Origin: Cheilinus undulatus
Taxonomy: Eukaryota > Chordata > Actinopteri > Labriformes > Labridae
Assembly (NCBI RefSeq): GCF_018320785.1
Contig: NC_054867.1
Location: 29,453,855 to 29,517,854, forward strand
Direction: 5' to 3'
Length of the DNA stretch: 64,000 nucleotides
The stretch's first letter is position 1. Each line of letters begins with the position of its first letter. Below the pieces are notes generated by a model. The model did not search any database. It saw nothing but the letters and a program-made list of their open reading frames with translations, and was not told the DNA's origin. Below are positions 23,641-36,303 of the stretch, one piece after another. Made by a program: the position numbers and the translations under genes.

Positions 23641-25254
23641 CAATTCTTGCCGAGGCCAGTTGGGAAAAGAGCAAAAAAAAATCTTTTACACCATAATACC
23701 ATTTCAGTGTGGTTCTATGCTCTTATTTAACAAGGAAATGTTGTCAAGTTCTAATAAACTACCACAATAGTTGCATCCACACCAACCTGTCCACTGGCAG
23801 CCATTGTTTACAGACTTGACGTAAAAATAATCCATATATGTAATGGCTGCCTTTTTTCTTGCAATGATGCTGATTGGTCCAGTCTTTAACTAGGAACTAA
23901 CATTTCAGACTGAAGTTTTGCAAGATGAATTCACCTGATGACAGAAATGGAATCAAGCCAGTCCATTGGCTTTGCAATCTTAGACCAAGCCAGTGGCTTA
24001 ACCAGACTCTTGACTGAGGAGACCAGACTGGGGTGGTGACTCATGTAAGGGTGTCCTGAAGTATGTGCAACACCTGGATCAGCCCTAAATCCCTCTGCTT
24101 TGTCCTGCACAGGTGAAAGTAGTTATTTTAGTATTTCATCCCTCTCAGTCTTAAAACAGTCACAGATATTATTCATAAAGAGTCTTTGCAGGACAAACGT
24201 AGCAAAAACTTCATCTGCTTGGTGCTATATCATTTTGTCTGACAACTTGGGGTCATGTAGAGGCAGCTGTATTCACTTCATTCTGTTTCATTGCCAGTTA
24301 AAAATCTACAGAGGTTAAAAAAATAGAAGCAGTTTTAAAAAAGGATTTTCCACTGCTGTAAAGATTAACGGTGAATTCATCTTTTACACTGCCTACACTG
24401 AGAGAGCAAATCCTCTATGTCTAATATGTGAGTAGATTATAGACTGTATGGATCCAGAGACAGAGGGAGCAACAATTTGAGCTGGATACTTCTACCAGAT
24501 TACTCAAGTGTTTTTAAAAGTGATTGTATCTTAATAAGATGAATAGCTGCAGAAGAGGGAGCTCTCACTTCAAAACCCAAAAGATGTCAGTGGTCTAATC
24601 AAAGATTAACAGTCACAAGATAACACAGATGAGAGTCACACATGTCAGCATGCACACCTCAGGAGATCTTTAGTTTGTAAGGAAATGATATACATCTTGA
24701 AGTGCTGTGGTATATTTAGACAGTAAATGCCCACATGTTTAGCATACATAAAGCATAAAAATGATAGTGGAAGATTCCTATTGGTGGTTAAAACTAGGGG
24801 ACAGATATAATCAACAAACTCAGGACAGCTTTCAAGACCTTTATGATGGATGTGTAAAATAATCAATTTCACACTCTCCAACCAGTAATAATGACTTTTC
24901 AGGATATATGCAGCCAGAATGCATAAAGAAAGATTTTTTTATGTCATAAAACTACCAGTAGAGAAAGACAAGAGCAGTGCTTACATTAATGTTTTGGTGA
25001 ACAAAAAGCCCCTCCAGTTTGCATGCATCAACACAACCTTTATCTGGACAAAAGACAGTTCTTTGGTTGGATGCTGATGGGGCCAGGAGCCAAGTCAGCC
25101 CCTCAGAATGTCATTTGCTACCTCTGATTCAGGATTATTCAGCACAGAATGCCCCTTTTTAGAAGACACTTTTGGCTACATGATGACAATGCACTAGTGA
25201 TCCAAGAGCTCTGCTGATCAACTTCATGCTGTTGTTCCAAAAAACAGATGAAAA

Positions 25255-25400
25255 ACCTGAGATTGTCGAGCCTGTTCTGTGGGGGCACGTAAATTGTGGA
25301 ACGAACCACCTCATGAAATCAAAATGTCCCCCACCCTGAATTGGATAATTCTTTAAAATAAAAAGGCAGCAAATCCTTAAATCATATTTTGTTAAGTTTC
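25255..25400 (+). mobile_element. Possible LINE C-terminal remnant
   Basis: One frame reads ARKLWNEPPHEIKMSPTLN, similar to the 'R-LWN-LP-IR-S-SL--F' tail common in fish LINE ORF2 proteins. It is short and decayed. The flanks (25400-27380) show nothing recognisable. Confidence 0.35.
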
Positions 25401-27384
25401 AGTATACTGCTTGTCAAAATCCATACCACTAAGACAATTTATGCAATTGTAGTACCTTTAAATGTGTGCTGACATCATATAGCCAATAACATCCACATAT
25501 TTTTTGGTCTCATGACAAGATGGCAAAAGTATAGGCCAACAGAAAATAAAGCTAGAAAAATGTAGCCAAACATCCTGGAAGGTTTGCCCTGGCTCTGGCA
25601 TTTTTTAAATAATAACATTCTCAGAATATTTGCAGACCTAATTTGTGTTTGTTTATCAGAGGAACTACACACCTCAGACACACAACACAATAAATGAGGC
25701 TCTTCATCACCATAGTTACCCAGCACACATACACTGTTAATCATCAGCTAATCAGACCCTGCCTCCTCTCAACCTCTGCAGCACCACTCTGGTTTGGTAA
25801 ACAGGAACTTGGTGTTCTTTTTGTATGCACTGAGAAAATAAGCTATTTAAGCATGTGTTAATCAGATTCATTCATCTGATTAAACCATCATTAACAAACA
25901 ATGAAAATCTAATGTTGAAGAAACAACATAGACAACCTGTGGCCAACAGAGTGCGCTGTGCACCACTATATCCCCTTCCCTCCCTTTAATTGGGACAAAC
26001 CTGAAACCAGAGCTTGTTGGAATCTACAACCAACAGTGAGAGACATGCTGCCTGCCAAATGTCTGCTTATGTTTTCCTTAAAATGTGAATGATGTCCCAA
26101 TCAGATATTGGATTCAGATTGATGCCTGTCTGAGGAATGTGTGTGATCAGTGTAAATAAACAAGCAAACAAGCATATTCTAAACTTCATGTTAAATCTAC
26201 AGTGTGTATCGCCAGACACAGAGGTTCAAAGAGAATATTTACTGCAGTTTGAAGAGTAGTAACACATATATCATAAAACAGGACCTCCCATTAATTGTTT
26301 TACATAGGTAGTGCTAAATATTTGCATACAGAGTAAGCATACAAGGCAAAAAATCTCTGTCTTTCTTTTCTTTCACTGCACAGTGTTTAACTGTGGTTGG
26401 CAATAAGCTCTAAAAGTCTTCAAACTGCACTGTCCGACACAGTATTAAAATGTAGCAAGGTGGAAAAGAAAAGGGGGCATTTAACAGGTCATGAGTCACT
26501 AAATTAGTTTAGATGGTCTTGTAAAGGAATGCTATGCTAACTTACTTTGATTACCTTGGTAATGATGTTTATTGTTAGCAATGCATGGATATATTAGCCT
26601 GTAATGCCCCTAACTTTACACTTTGAGGTGCATGCTAAGTCAGTGTCATCAGCTGAATTCATCAACCAAATGTAGAGGTAAGGTATGAAGAAAAATTTTA
26701 TGAACACATAGATGCCTGGAGTCCTGACACAAACTGTTAAGAGTCTGTAAACAGCAAGCTATGTGCAAATTATACGGCATTTTAAGGGTTGATATAGCTG
26801 ATGTCAAACATATCTAAAATAAATATAACATTGAGTATTGACTAATTAAAAACAGTGAAAAACTCCCCCTAGGGTTGTTGTTCTCAGCTCTGTGGTCACA
26901 ATGGCAGGCTGGTGCTTCCTTCTGCTGATTTACTTTTCACTTGAAGGCTCAAACATGTTTCTAGCATGTTTACCCAAGCAATTCTCTCCCTCTTGAATTT
27001 TTAGCCTGCCTCACATTAGGGATGAGAGACAAACACACTCAAGGACATTTGGAGAGAAACAAAGGAAAAGTGTTGTCACAAGAGCACCATTTCAAGAAAA
27101 CCAGCTACATTTCGAAACCAAAAGAAGAATTTTGTCAATCTGAATTACATACACGGACAAAAGAAAGAAAAAAAAGGAAACCAACTTCTGGATGTACATC
27201 ATAACAGAGGTCAGTCCAACAAATGTCAGATGGTCAAAACACAGAGGGAGGAGTGACGGAGGAGGGAAGGTGGTGTGGTGCTTCCTGCAAAAATCTGCTA
27301 GGTTCAAGGACACATATTGGACCTTTAAAACTCCTTTAACAAGTTTTTAGCTAGTTTTGAAACAGACTGAAATGGACTAATTAA

Positions 27385-27825
27385 TAAATGTTTGACTATG
27401 TACAGACTCAGTGAACACAACCTCGACATCAAGAGAGGATGCCACAGACAAAGCTGGATTCCGAAAGAGAAAAGACTGTGCACACACTGCAGCCAACAGG
27501 GGATGGAAACAGAGGTGCACTTTCTAACACCTGTCCTTTATACAGGGACATCAGAGACAAGTTATTTCCACTCTTCAGCAAACAAAAACTATTCACCAGC
27601 ATGAACAATGAACAGATGCTTACATATCTGCTGGGTGAAGTGCAACAGTGGGCAAATGTTGCAGCACATTACGTGAGCTGCTCAATCACCAAACCAAAGT
27701 TTTTGATAGCAATTAATATTTATTCTATTATTATAAATCTGTACATTGCATTGGCAGTGAAACTGAATGTGTTTTCCATGTCAATAAAGGCAACTGATTT
27801 GAATCTAAATGGAATTACTACTGAT
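27385..27825 (+). mobile_element. 3' fragment of the same LINE family as 12316-14100
   Basis: The plus strand reads YRLSEHNLDIKRGCHRQSW then KRLCTHC-(x)-EVHFL, and after a frameshift RDKLFPLFSKQKLF and QMLTYLLGE. These align with the C-terminal region of the minus-strand LINE ORF at 13009-12623 (YRLSDHKLAIETGRHKKNW, RVCRLC, ETHFL). A 3'UTR-like 'catgtcaataaaggcaact' follows. It is 5'-truncated and frameshifted at about 27500-27540. Confidence 0.8.
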
Positions 27826-28139
27826 GCTTCTATGGGAAAAAAAGATAAGACTGTAAGAGAAAAAATATTTCAATGTAGTATAGTATCTTACATTCCTAAC
27901 TGCCCTGCTGTAGGGTAGGTGTCAAACAAACTGTGCAGCTAAAACATTTTTTTCCACCAACACCAAGGAGGTGTGAAGTGGAAGGGAAAGGTGGAAGGGT
28001 GGAAGGGTGATGGGGTCAGAAACACAATTTGCGCATGTGCATGTGAAAGATTAGAAAAGAGAAAAATCTTCCTACTTTGTCCACAGGGGACACATAACCT
28101 AAGCTAAAAACCTAACCTAAGCAGAAACCTCCAATTAAA

Positions 28140-28300
28140 TTAAATTATGCCAGTGCAGATTTGCAAAAACTGCAATTCCTTACATGTTCACTTGAGACTG
28201 GCTAAATTGATCTATATGTCACATAACCACCCATTCAAAAATGCAGCAGATTTAAACGTGTACATCCTGTTTGTAAAAATGAATTTGGTTTGAGTAGCTC
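28140..28300 (+). repeat. Dispersed repeat, copy 1 (partner at 33285-33460)
   Basis: Shares ordered strings with 33285-33460: 'gcagatttgcaaaa/gcagaattgcaaaa', 'tgcaattcc/tgcagttcc', 'cacttgag(a/g)ctggct', then 'aatgaatttggt'. Family not assigned. No coding potential. Confidence 0.6.
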
Positions 28301-28309
28301 ACTACAAAG

Positions 28310-28558
28310 CTGCAAGACAGTGCAGTGGTTAGCAATGTTGCCTCATAGCAAGAAGGTTCCTGGTTTGCTTCCCAGTCATTAGGTTAATTAGTAACTCTAA
28401 ATTGGCCACAAGTGTGCCTGGCTGTTTGTCTCTGTATGTCAGCCCTGTGATTGACTAGCAACCAGCCCACTCCACCTCTGGCCCATGATAACTGGGATAG
28501 GCTCCAGCCCCTTGCAACCCAGAAAGGGATAGGTGGTGTAGGAAATTGATAGATGGAT
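28310..28558 (+). mobile_element. tRNA-like SINE with GATG tail, internally deleted
   Basis: The head 'gcagtggttagcaatgttgcc' and 'cagcaagaaggttcctggttt' correspond to the SINE at 36304. The middle region is missing. The body has 'gtctgtatgtcagccctg' and 'tgggataggctccagcc', and it ends in a short (gatg)n tail. 28560-29321 then holds nothing recognisable before the caveolin-2-like gene. Confidence 0.7.
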
Positions 28559-29321
28559 GGATAGCTCTCTTCTTCAGCTCTCTTTGCCTGTTACAAGACA
28601 GAATTTCCAATATAAAGGCTTCTTTTTTTGCTATTCAAATTTGTTCTTCAGAAACAAATTGCTTAGGTCAGGCCAAAACCTTGTATCTCCCTTTGTCTTG
28701 GTTTCATTTTTTATTTTCTTTTTTATAAATCAGTGCTTTTGGTCACCCTTTGTCTGTCAGTGGGTTTTAACAAATTAAAAAGCAATAAAAGTGATAAAAA
28801 GATGCTGACTACGACCATTCAGTGTTACATTGATTAAAAAATACAGGGGTGTCTGCTCTTGGCAAGGAGCATGAAGTGCAGAGAAGTCTGTTCTTAATGG
28901 ACTATCACTGCCAGCGCCGGAAGTATTACCATGATGTTGCCAAATAAATGACCACTGGTCATCAACTCCACTGTTTAAATAGGAAGTGGAGGCTGATTTT
29001 GTGCCAATAGATGGTGATTAGACATTTCTCATGCAGGTCTAAATGAGACTTTCTGTGAAGTATGTCACCAAAGACAGGCCCCCTAGAAGCCAATAAAGGC
29101 ATTCCTCAAGAAGGAGCAAGGCGCTCAACTCTCCACTATGTTCCACCTGGGTGTCAGTGACAAACCCTTCAGAGGTTACAGCAGTAAGCCTCCCTCCTGT
29201 TACGCCCTGCACATCCTCCATGTCTCCAATGACAGATGCTAACAGAGAGGAGACAAAGCTCAGCTCAGAGGAGGAAAACAGGACCAGAGATTAGAAGAGC
29301 AGAAACTAGCTGAGGGAAGTG

Positions 29322-30401
29322 ATGGAGGTCAAAGTGGACTTACAATCTGAAGATCTGAATTCCAGTCACAGTGACACAAGCCGGGCTCTGAATCAAGACA
29401 GGGATCCTAAGAAGATCAACAAGTGTCTTAAGGTAACTAATGTTCACGTCAAAGAGACAAATGTGTTTGATGTCTAAAATAATCAAAACTGCAACACACG
29501 CAATTCATCTGTCTCTATTGAAAACTGTGTAATGGATTACAGGCTGAAGCAGAGGGATGATGCATAATCATAAGGGAAAAAATGCATAAAACATCTGGAA
29601 GGTGCTTGTTTTTAAAGAATGTGTCCCAATTACCTTCTTTTATAGTTCTTAGGTCAAAACCATCAGTGTGTCAAATATCAATATGTGGCATAATACTGAC
29701 CCCAAGTGGACATGATCATACGTACAGCTCTATGATGGCTTCGTCATGTAAAAGACTGATTAATATATGCAAAAGAGAGAAAAAAATTCTCTTTATGCTG
29801 TATATTTGTGTTTTTTTTCTTGTTCTGCCTGCTGTTGCATTAACTCTGGAAGAAAAAATCCTCTAAGTTCCCTGTGTTTTAATAATACAGTCAGGATGAA
29901 AAACTGTCCCTGGCTTACCGTGTCTGTGTGTGTATTGAGGTCACGTTTGAGGATGTGATTGCAGAGCCTCCCTCTGTGCACAGCTTTGATAAAGTATGGC
30001 TGTGGAGTCACGCCCTGTTTGAGGTGGCCAGGCTGTGGTGCTACCGCTTCATCTCTCTCCTGCTGGCTGTGCCACTCTCACTGGCAGCAGGGCTCCTCTT
30101 TGCTGTGCTCAGCTGCCTCCACATCTGGTACGATGTTTTCCACACTGTGACAAATAATCAGGAAATGCCAAATGATTTTTATTTGTGGTTGTATCAGGGA
30201 CACTTAATCCTGTTTTTGTCCTCTTCCGTGTGTGTGTCCAGGTTGATCATGCCCTGCGTTCAGATGCTTCTCATCAACATGCACTGGATCAGGACGGTTT
30301 GGAGCAGCATACTGAACATACTCATCAGCCCCTACTTTAGCAGTATTGGAAAGTGCTGCAGCCAAATCAACATCCATCTGGCTAAACATGTAGACAAATA
30401 G
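29322..30401 (+). CDS. Caveolin-2-like protein, three exons, complete
   Basis: Hairpin-forming membrane protein of caveolae. Exons 29322-29432, 29940-30127 and 30242-30401 give 152 aa. The caveolin signature FEDVIAEP is at 40-47. HSFDKVW (51-57) and SHALFE (60-65) are caveolin-2-type residues. The scaffolding region runs to about 74 and the intramembrane hairpin covers about 76-101. The C-terminal domain begins IMPCVQM. The exon 1/2 junction (after Lys37, phase 0) matches that of cav3 (after Lys39), and the exon 2/3 junction inside the HIW motif is as in CAV2. An in-frame TAG at 29307 supports the ATG at 29322. The N-terminus is short and has no tyrosine, unlike mammalian CAV2 with its Src-phosphorylated Tyr19. 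It lies 9.2 kb upstream of cav3 in the same orientation. The gene may be the caveolin-2-related paralogue of the cav3 locus rather than the cav2 of the cav1 locus. Confidence 0.92.
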
Positions 30402-30870
30402 AAAAACATGCTGTGTGAACTGAAGAGGCTTAAACAAAGAGATGAGAGAAAAACAATGAGCGGTAACAGGCTGCATTTTAATCTCCAATAGGTTATTTAT
30501 ATTTGCACCATAATTGTCTGTTGTTTCTATGGTTGAAAAGCATGTGTTGAAAAAATTTGACAAGATTATAAGCAGAAAGGAGAAAGAGACGTGCATTAAA
30601 ATTGCAGTTACATTACAAAAAATGTTCTATGTAAAGACCAACTAACATTATAAAAATGATATCTAGACTTACTGCCATTTTTATCTAAGTAAACTGAATA
30701 AAATCTAACAGATAAATCTGATTATAAGTTCTACTGTTTTTTGTGCTGTTACCCTACTTTTTATGTTCAACAATCCAACCTTTTTGGTGAATTTATAACT
30801 ATTATTGACTTTTACATAGGAGTACACCAGTATTTTATCTGAGGAAAATAAAAGCTCTTACAGGAGCACA
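30402..30870 (+). other. 3'UTR of the caveolin-2-like gene
   Basis: AT-rich and non-coding. AATAAA candidates are at 30697-30702 and 30847-30852. From here to 31746 nothing is recognised. Confidence 0.55.
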
Positions 30871-31746
30871 GGCCAATAAGAGGCAAAATGTATTTCAATT
30901 CAAATAAGGTGCAGTATTTTTTAGCAGGAATAAAGACAATGATGAGCTACTGATTGGATAGATATAAAAATCGATTTACTCGCAGCATTTAGAAACAAAT
31001 GAACAGATCAAGAGTTTTGCCTACAAGCTATTGTCATGTTTGGACCCAAGAGGTAAGTTAAACGGCGTTGTCTTGAGTGTAAGGGTGGAAATTACTTCAC
31101 AGGACATTAACCTACCATTTCAGAGACTTTCGTCCACTTCCACAGGTGAGAACATACAGAAATTCACTGTAGTCAACGTTGTTATTCTAGGCTGCATGCC
31201 AACGGGTACACAAGCTAACTAGCGGTGTCCATGCTAAGGGTCACGTGCTCGTGTGACGTTATCCTGTTGTTTTTAGAACAGGTAAAATATCAGGGAAGTA
31301 CGCAGTTCCTGATTCTACAAAAAGTACATTTATAAAGAGCAAATTATATTTTGCACACACATAAAAGTTGCATTGTGTGCATACAATATTTCCTAAACTT
31401 TTTTGGAACTTGAGGGGATCCACATGGGGAAACGAGACATCATTTCAGAAGTGGAGGCTGGCCTGACCGCAGCAATTTATGCGTAATACGAACCTGGCAG
31501 TATTTCTTACTGTCTTACATTTTTTTAAATTTCTTTTCAAACTTTTTACATTTCAGTAAGATAATTTATAGAGGGACCTATTTTGCAATGTTGTCATGTA
31601 TACAAGGCAATTCAGCTAAGATAAAAATGTAAACATGATAATATTGCTGTTTAAAGCAACATTAGTTTGACTATTGGTTTTTCAGGTAAATTCACAGACT
31701 ACAGCTGTGTTGTGGGTTCTCTGGCTGTGTGCTACTGTGTAGTCAA

Positions 31747-31917
31747 CAGAGGTGGAAAAAGTATAAGAGTATAGTATTCGAGTAAAATTACAGTTACACT
31801 GGTTAAAAAACTTTCAAAATGTACTCAGATACATTAAGTACAAGTATCCATGAAAAGTAGTTACAGTAATCAGTTACAGTAATTCTAGTAAATGTAATAA
31901 GATACTTTCCACCTCTG
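31747..31917. mobile_element. 171-bp MITE with CAGAGGTGGAAA ends
   Basis: Perfect 12-bp terminal inverted repeats (CAGAGGTGGAAA / TTTCCACCTCTG). The internal sequence is rich in 'agtaa/agtac' repeats, a widespread fish hAT-type MITE. No clear target duplication. 31918-33220 shows nothing recognisable. Confidence 0.85.
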
Positions 31918-33222
31918 GGTTTACGTTAATTAGATGAAATAGTAGCAGTCATCTATATGTCTTCAATTTGCTCAGTCAGATAGTGTTGGCGAGGGAAATG
32001 TTGGAAAGTTCAGAAATTTAAAGTTCCCTAACGCTCCATCAAAATGAGGTACAGCTATAAGGCAGCCAGCCTCTGATTGGATTAGTTTAGCCCAATCAAG
32101 TGAGTTAAGGGGTACAGAAATTATGAGTTATTTAGGGACTACATCTGTTGCAGATTTCTTATTTGTCATCACAGATTGGATGAGATCTGTGTGGAACATA
32201 CATCAGTACCCAATACTTCCTGTTTAAGTAAGAATAAATTTCTGAATCATTTTCTCCTTTCAGTCTAATGCTTTAAATAAATTATATACTCTTTATTCTC
32301 TGAGTGTCCTGAGGTGCTCAGAGACAGTTACTGTCACCTTCAGACAACGTTCAGCGTTTTCTATTGTTTATGCCAGACTTCACTGGCTGGTAGTGTAGTA
32401 TCTATATAATTTGATATTAGTACAGGGACGGATTAACTTGACACCATGCCCCTTGGCAACAACTTTCAAGTGCCTCCCTGGATATCTGGTATTCAGCAAA
32501 ACTACTAAAACTTATCACCCTTTCTACTGCAGAATTAGTAATAGAGAACAGTAGCAAAAAAGGCCAGTCGGTGCTTTAATACCCAAGAGTTATTGAGTCA
32601 AGAACACATATTCAAAAATTCAATCTGACTTTTTTAATAAATTTGAATAATGTTATGTACCACTTGCAGAAGATACAGATATCTCACAATATGAAAATAA
32701 ATCCGCATAATCAGGCTATCTCTGTTACAGCAAGCATGACCCATCACTTCCCTCAACGGTCTCTTTGCAGGAGCATCAGGGGCCGGTTCACTGTTGCAAG
32801 ATGCTGTGGGACTCATAGTGCAGGTGCAAGCTGCTGGCAACCGAAGTGAGAAAACAACCTATTTTCAATTTATCCAAACTTTTCAGTGTTTCTGACATCC
32901 CTGTTCTTTCCTCCATTTTGGCACTTTCTTAGGATGTTGGTGAGGAGCACAACAAAGTTTATCTCAATTACCTTTGACCTTTTCAAGGCCAGCTGACCAA
33001 TGCAGAGGCTATGTCAGCCCACAACAGCACTGCAAGAAAAGCTGAGGTTGCACTAGCAGGCAGGCTAAGTAAAGCAAGATCTAGATCTATTTTCTGGTGA
33101 CTCACCTGCTGCCCTGGGGCCAAAATCAGGGCACAGGGCAGTAGGTGAGTCACCCAAGATTAACAATTAGGACTATTGCCTAGTTGCCGTAATTATTAAT
33201 CTGGCCTTGCGTTGGTGAAGAT

Positions 33223-33266
33223 TCCATCCATCCATCCATCCATACATACATCCATACATTGTTCAT
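33223..33266. repeat. (ATCC/ATAC)n microsatellite
   Basis: Run of CATCC units changing to CATAC units. Low complexity. Confidence 0.85.
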
Positions 33267-33284
33267 CCATGTGAACATCCATGA

Positions 33285-33460
33285 ATAACACCAATGCAGA
33301 ATTGCAAAATTGCAGTTCCAAAAATGTCCACTTGAGGCTGGCTGTAAAAGACACAGGTCCCATTTACACCCATGTTAACATGCTAATTTCAACATGGGAG
33401 TAAATGGGAAATTTTAACATTCACAGCTTGGTTCAGAAAATGAATTTGGTATCAATTGTT
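33285..33460 (+). repeat. Dispersed repeat, copy 2 (partner at 28140-28300)
   Basis: See the partner. This copy also contains a near-palindrome around 33380-33405 (cccatgttaacatg... caacatggg). No coding potential. Confidence 0.6.
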
Positions 33461-33723
33461 CATGTCTTTACTAGTTGATACTGTAATGGAGGATTTTTTT
33501 TTTTCCCAGTAACTCCAGTATTAATCCAAATAGGTTCATACTCACAAACTCTATTTTTCTCTTTCTTACTGACTGACAATTATAGTTATGTGTTACCTTG
33601 ACATGATTTTTTCAGGAGTGTCTCTCTGCCAACATCTAATTCTAAATTTACAAATTAAAGATAATTGTTGAAGTAGGCCTACAAAGCATTCCAGGTAAAC
33701 ATAAAAATTAAGCTTAAAATGCT

Positions 33724-34790
33724 AAAAGGGACCCTGCATAATCAGACAAGTTAATCTTGTTGGACAAATATTTGTATCTCTCATATACAACAAAAAAACT
33801 CACTAGATATCCTAGATATCTGCATTTTGAGTAAATTTGAGCATATAAACTCAAAAGGAGGCCAACATGTTTTGGTCTGCACTGGTAGTGTGTGACGTCA
33901 CTTAGCCAGAGCGCCCCTCGCTGTTCCTATGCAGTAACCGCTTTTCAAGACTGGCAGTATTTTTTTCTGTTTGCAGCTGTTACTGCCATAACAACTTTCA
34001 TACTAGGCATGAGTTTGCTGTGTGTTGGCTTTGTCTCTCTCCTGCCAAAGCTCTGTCATTCCTCCTAAGTTTTACCTCAATAAAACAAGTGACTGGATTC
34101 AGTGTCTAATGGAAGCATGCCAGTAGCTTTTCAAAATAAAAGCATTATGTACAAACGAAGGGAGTTTCTCCAAAGAAATGCTAGAGTGGGCTTTTACTTT
34201 GAAAAGCACAAACCGCAAGTGTTTTCATACTGTGTTTATCTTTTACCTGCAACATTTTGAACCGTGTGGGAACAGAAAGCTTCATAAATAGAAGTTTGGG
34301 GAACAACTATATTAAACAGACGCATTTCTCGTGGCCTTCATCAGGATCTTGAAGAAACAGATTTCAAACATATTCTACCGATGTGGATGTACATATTTGC
34401 TAGAAAAAGGTGAATATGACTCTTTATTTATCATTTTCCTGTCTAGTTTGACTGATAACCACTCATGGTGCAAGGAAAAAAAAAGACGAGACCTCAAATC
34501 TTAAAATTCTCCGTGCGTGAGACGTGCAGCGTCTCTACAGCGTGTGAGCCCTATCACAGACTGCCATTCTGAAGCAGCTGGTTAAAGTATAGGAAAAGCA
34601 AAGAGCTCTCTGGCTAAGTGATGTCACAGTACCAGTGCGGACCAAAACAAGGTGGCCTCCTGGTGAGTTTACAAATCAAATTACTCAAAATGCAGATATT
34701 TTGTGAGTTTTTTTTAGTTCAATATACATATGAGACAGACAAATATCTATCCAACAAGATGAACTTGTCTGATCATGCAGGGTTCCTTTG
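33724..34790. mobile_element. Long-TIR (about 240 bp) non-coding element
   Basis: The left arm (33724-33962) and right arm (34555-34790) are inverted copies. Shared strings are ACCCTGCAT-ATCAGACAAG at the ends, then ATCTTGTTGGA, then ATCTGCATTTTGAGTAA, then TTTTGGTC-GCACTGGTA and CACTTAGCCAGAG. The central 590 bp has no ORF of note. Ends, size and lack of coding fit a non-autonomous foldback or MITE-like element. No unambiguous target duplication is seen. Confidence 0.8.
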
Positions 34791-36300
34791 AAGAAAAAAA
34801 AAAGAAGAAATGTGTAATGCAAATATCTTAGATGTAGCAAATGCCTTTTGCTCTGCTGCTTTAGCTTAGCTGGCTGCATCTCTCATGGGTCTAGCTTTGG
34901 TCAAGTGAAGTTTACTTTTGTGTGGAGTAACTAGATAACTTGCTCCCTGTTGACAGAAGGTCTCACTCTTTGAAGCTCATTGGTGATTTTCAAAACTGCT
35001 CAAGAAACCAGCGGGAGAAGTCATTGGGACTACATCATTGTTTTTATGGTGTATGGGTCAAACCCTGATACTTTTATTATTTTTTACAAAATTCAATTTA
35101 AAAATCACTTGAGATTTAAATATCTCTTTTATTGCCTGAAAACATTTTAAATGAGTAAAGTGACACACCCAGTTCTGTCAATTCCAAAGGTAGCGTTACT
35201 AATGTGTGTGAACGAACCGAGTTAGTGATACCACTCCCACAGATACACTCCATAACTGTCTCTAAATATAGGCCTGAGCACCAAGCATGTCTACACTAAA
35301 TAGAAGACAGGAGCTAGTGCAGTCTCAGTTGATTGCATGGACACGCACAGAGGAAAAGGTATGCTCACCATGACTCTTTGCTGAGCTATTTCTGTCCCTC
35401 TCTGTGCCTAACTGGCCTCCCCTCTCTCTCCATCACCACACCAAGAATACACCTCTAATTGAGTTGGCTCACGATCATATACACCCTGCACTCTGATCCA
35501 GTTCCCCCCTCCACAGCCTCCTTCTCCCTGTCTCCCAAGGAGTATCCAGGGAACCGGGACGAGGAACGCCAATCCGTGCTCTGAAAGTTACACTTCCTGT
35601 TCTGATCTTACACCCCACTGATTCACTGAGATAATTAGTAACACAGAACTTGTGGCGCTATGAGTGCTTGTACTAGTTTTCACTGGCACACCCTTGTCTC
35701 TCGTGTCGGAGTTTGTTTATGTAATATGCTGATATAGACAGCTATGAGTGATAGCAACAACTGCTCTGCTTAGGAAAGACTGAATCAGAGCCTTATTTTA
35801 GGGAGACTAATGAGTTTTATGGATTAGGCTTTGCTGAAATCAGAAATAGCCAGAACAAGAGGCTCAAATCTGTTTGTTTGGGAGCCCATGTCTAAGGGTG
35901 TGAAAGATTCAAATGCAATTAAAATGAGCAAAGAAACATGCTGATTAAAACAAACTAAAAGATAAAATGTTTTGTTCTCCTTCATTTTCAGTCCAAGTGA
36001 CTGAGCATTTTCTCTTTATGTCTATTTTGTGCTGTGGGTTTTGGGGCTTTAAAACTGCAATGCAACATTAGCATTAGTAAGTCCATCATGCATTAAAGGC
36101 CCCCTGCCTCAACTCAGCTAGAAGAAAGGGTCATTTCACTGCACTTAGTTTAATCTATGTATATTCATCTGGAAAGTCCAGAAATAAAGATCTCTTTAAA
36201 GATATGAAACACAAAATACTTTTACTTACTGCAAGCACTGCATGTCTGTTTTATTTAGCATTAGATGCTTATCTGGAATTGTCAGGTGGATATAGCTGAC
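34791..36300. other. Intergenic DNA upstream of cav3
   Basis: No genes or repeats recognised. It contains a consensus MEF2-type site CTAAATATAG at 35262-35271, about 4.3 kb upstream of the cav3 start. This is of possible interest because cav3 is the muscle caveolin. Confidence 0.4.
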
Positions 36301-36303
36301 AGG

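Noticed and set aside
27022-27204. Lys-rich 60-codon ORF
   Set aside because: Short, A-rich and low-complexity, with no splice or start context.
29928-30401. Single continuous 157-codon ORF for the caveolin-2-like gene
   Set aside because: It runs through the in-frame 114-bp intron. Homology requires HIW followed by the hydrophobic MPC segment, so splicing 30128-30241 is the right model.
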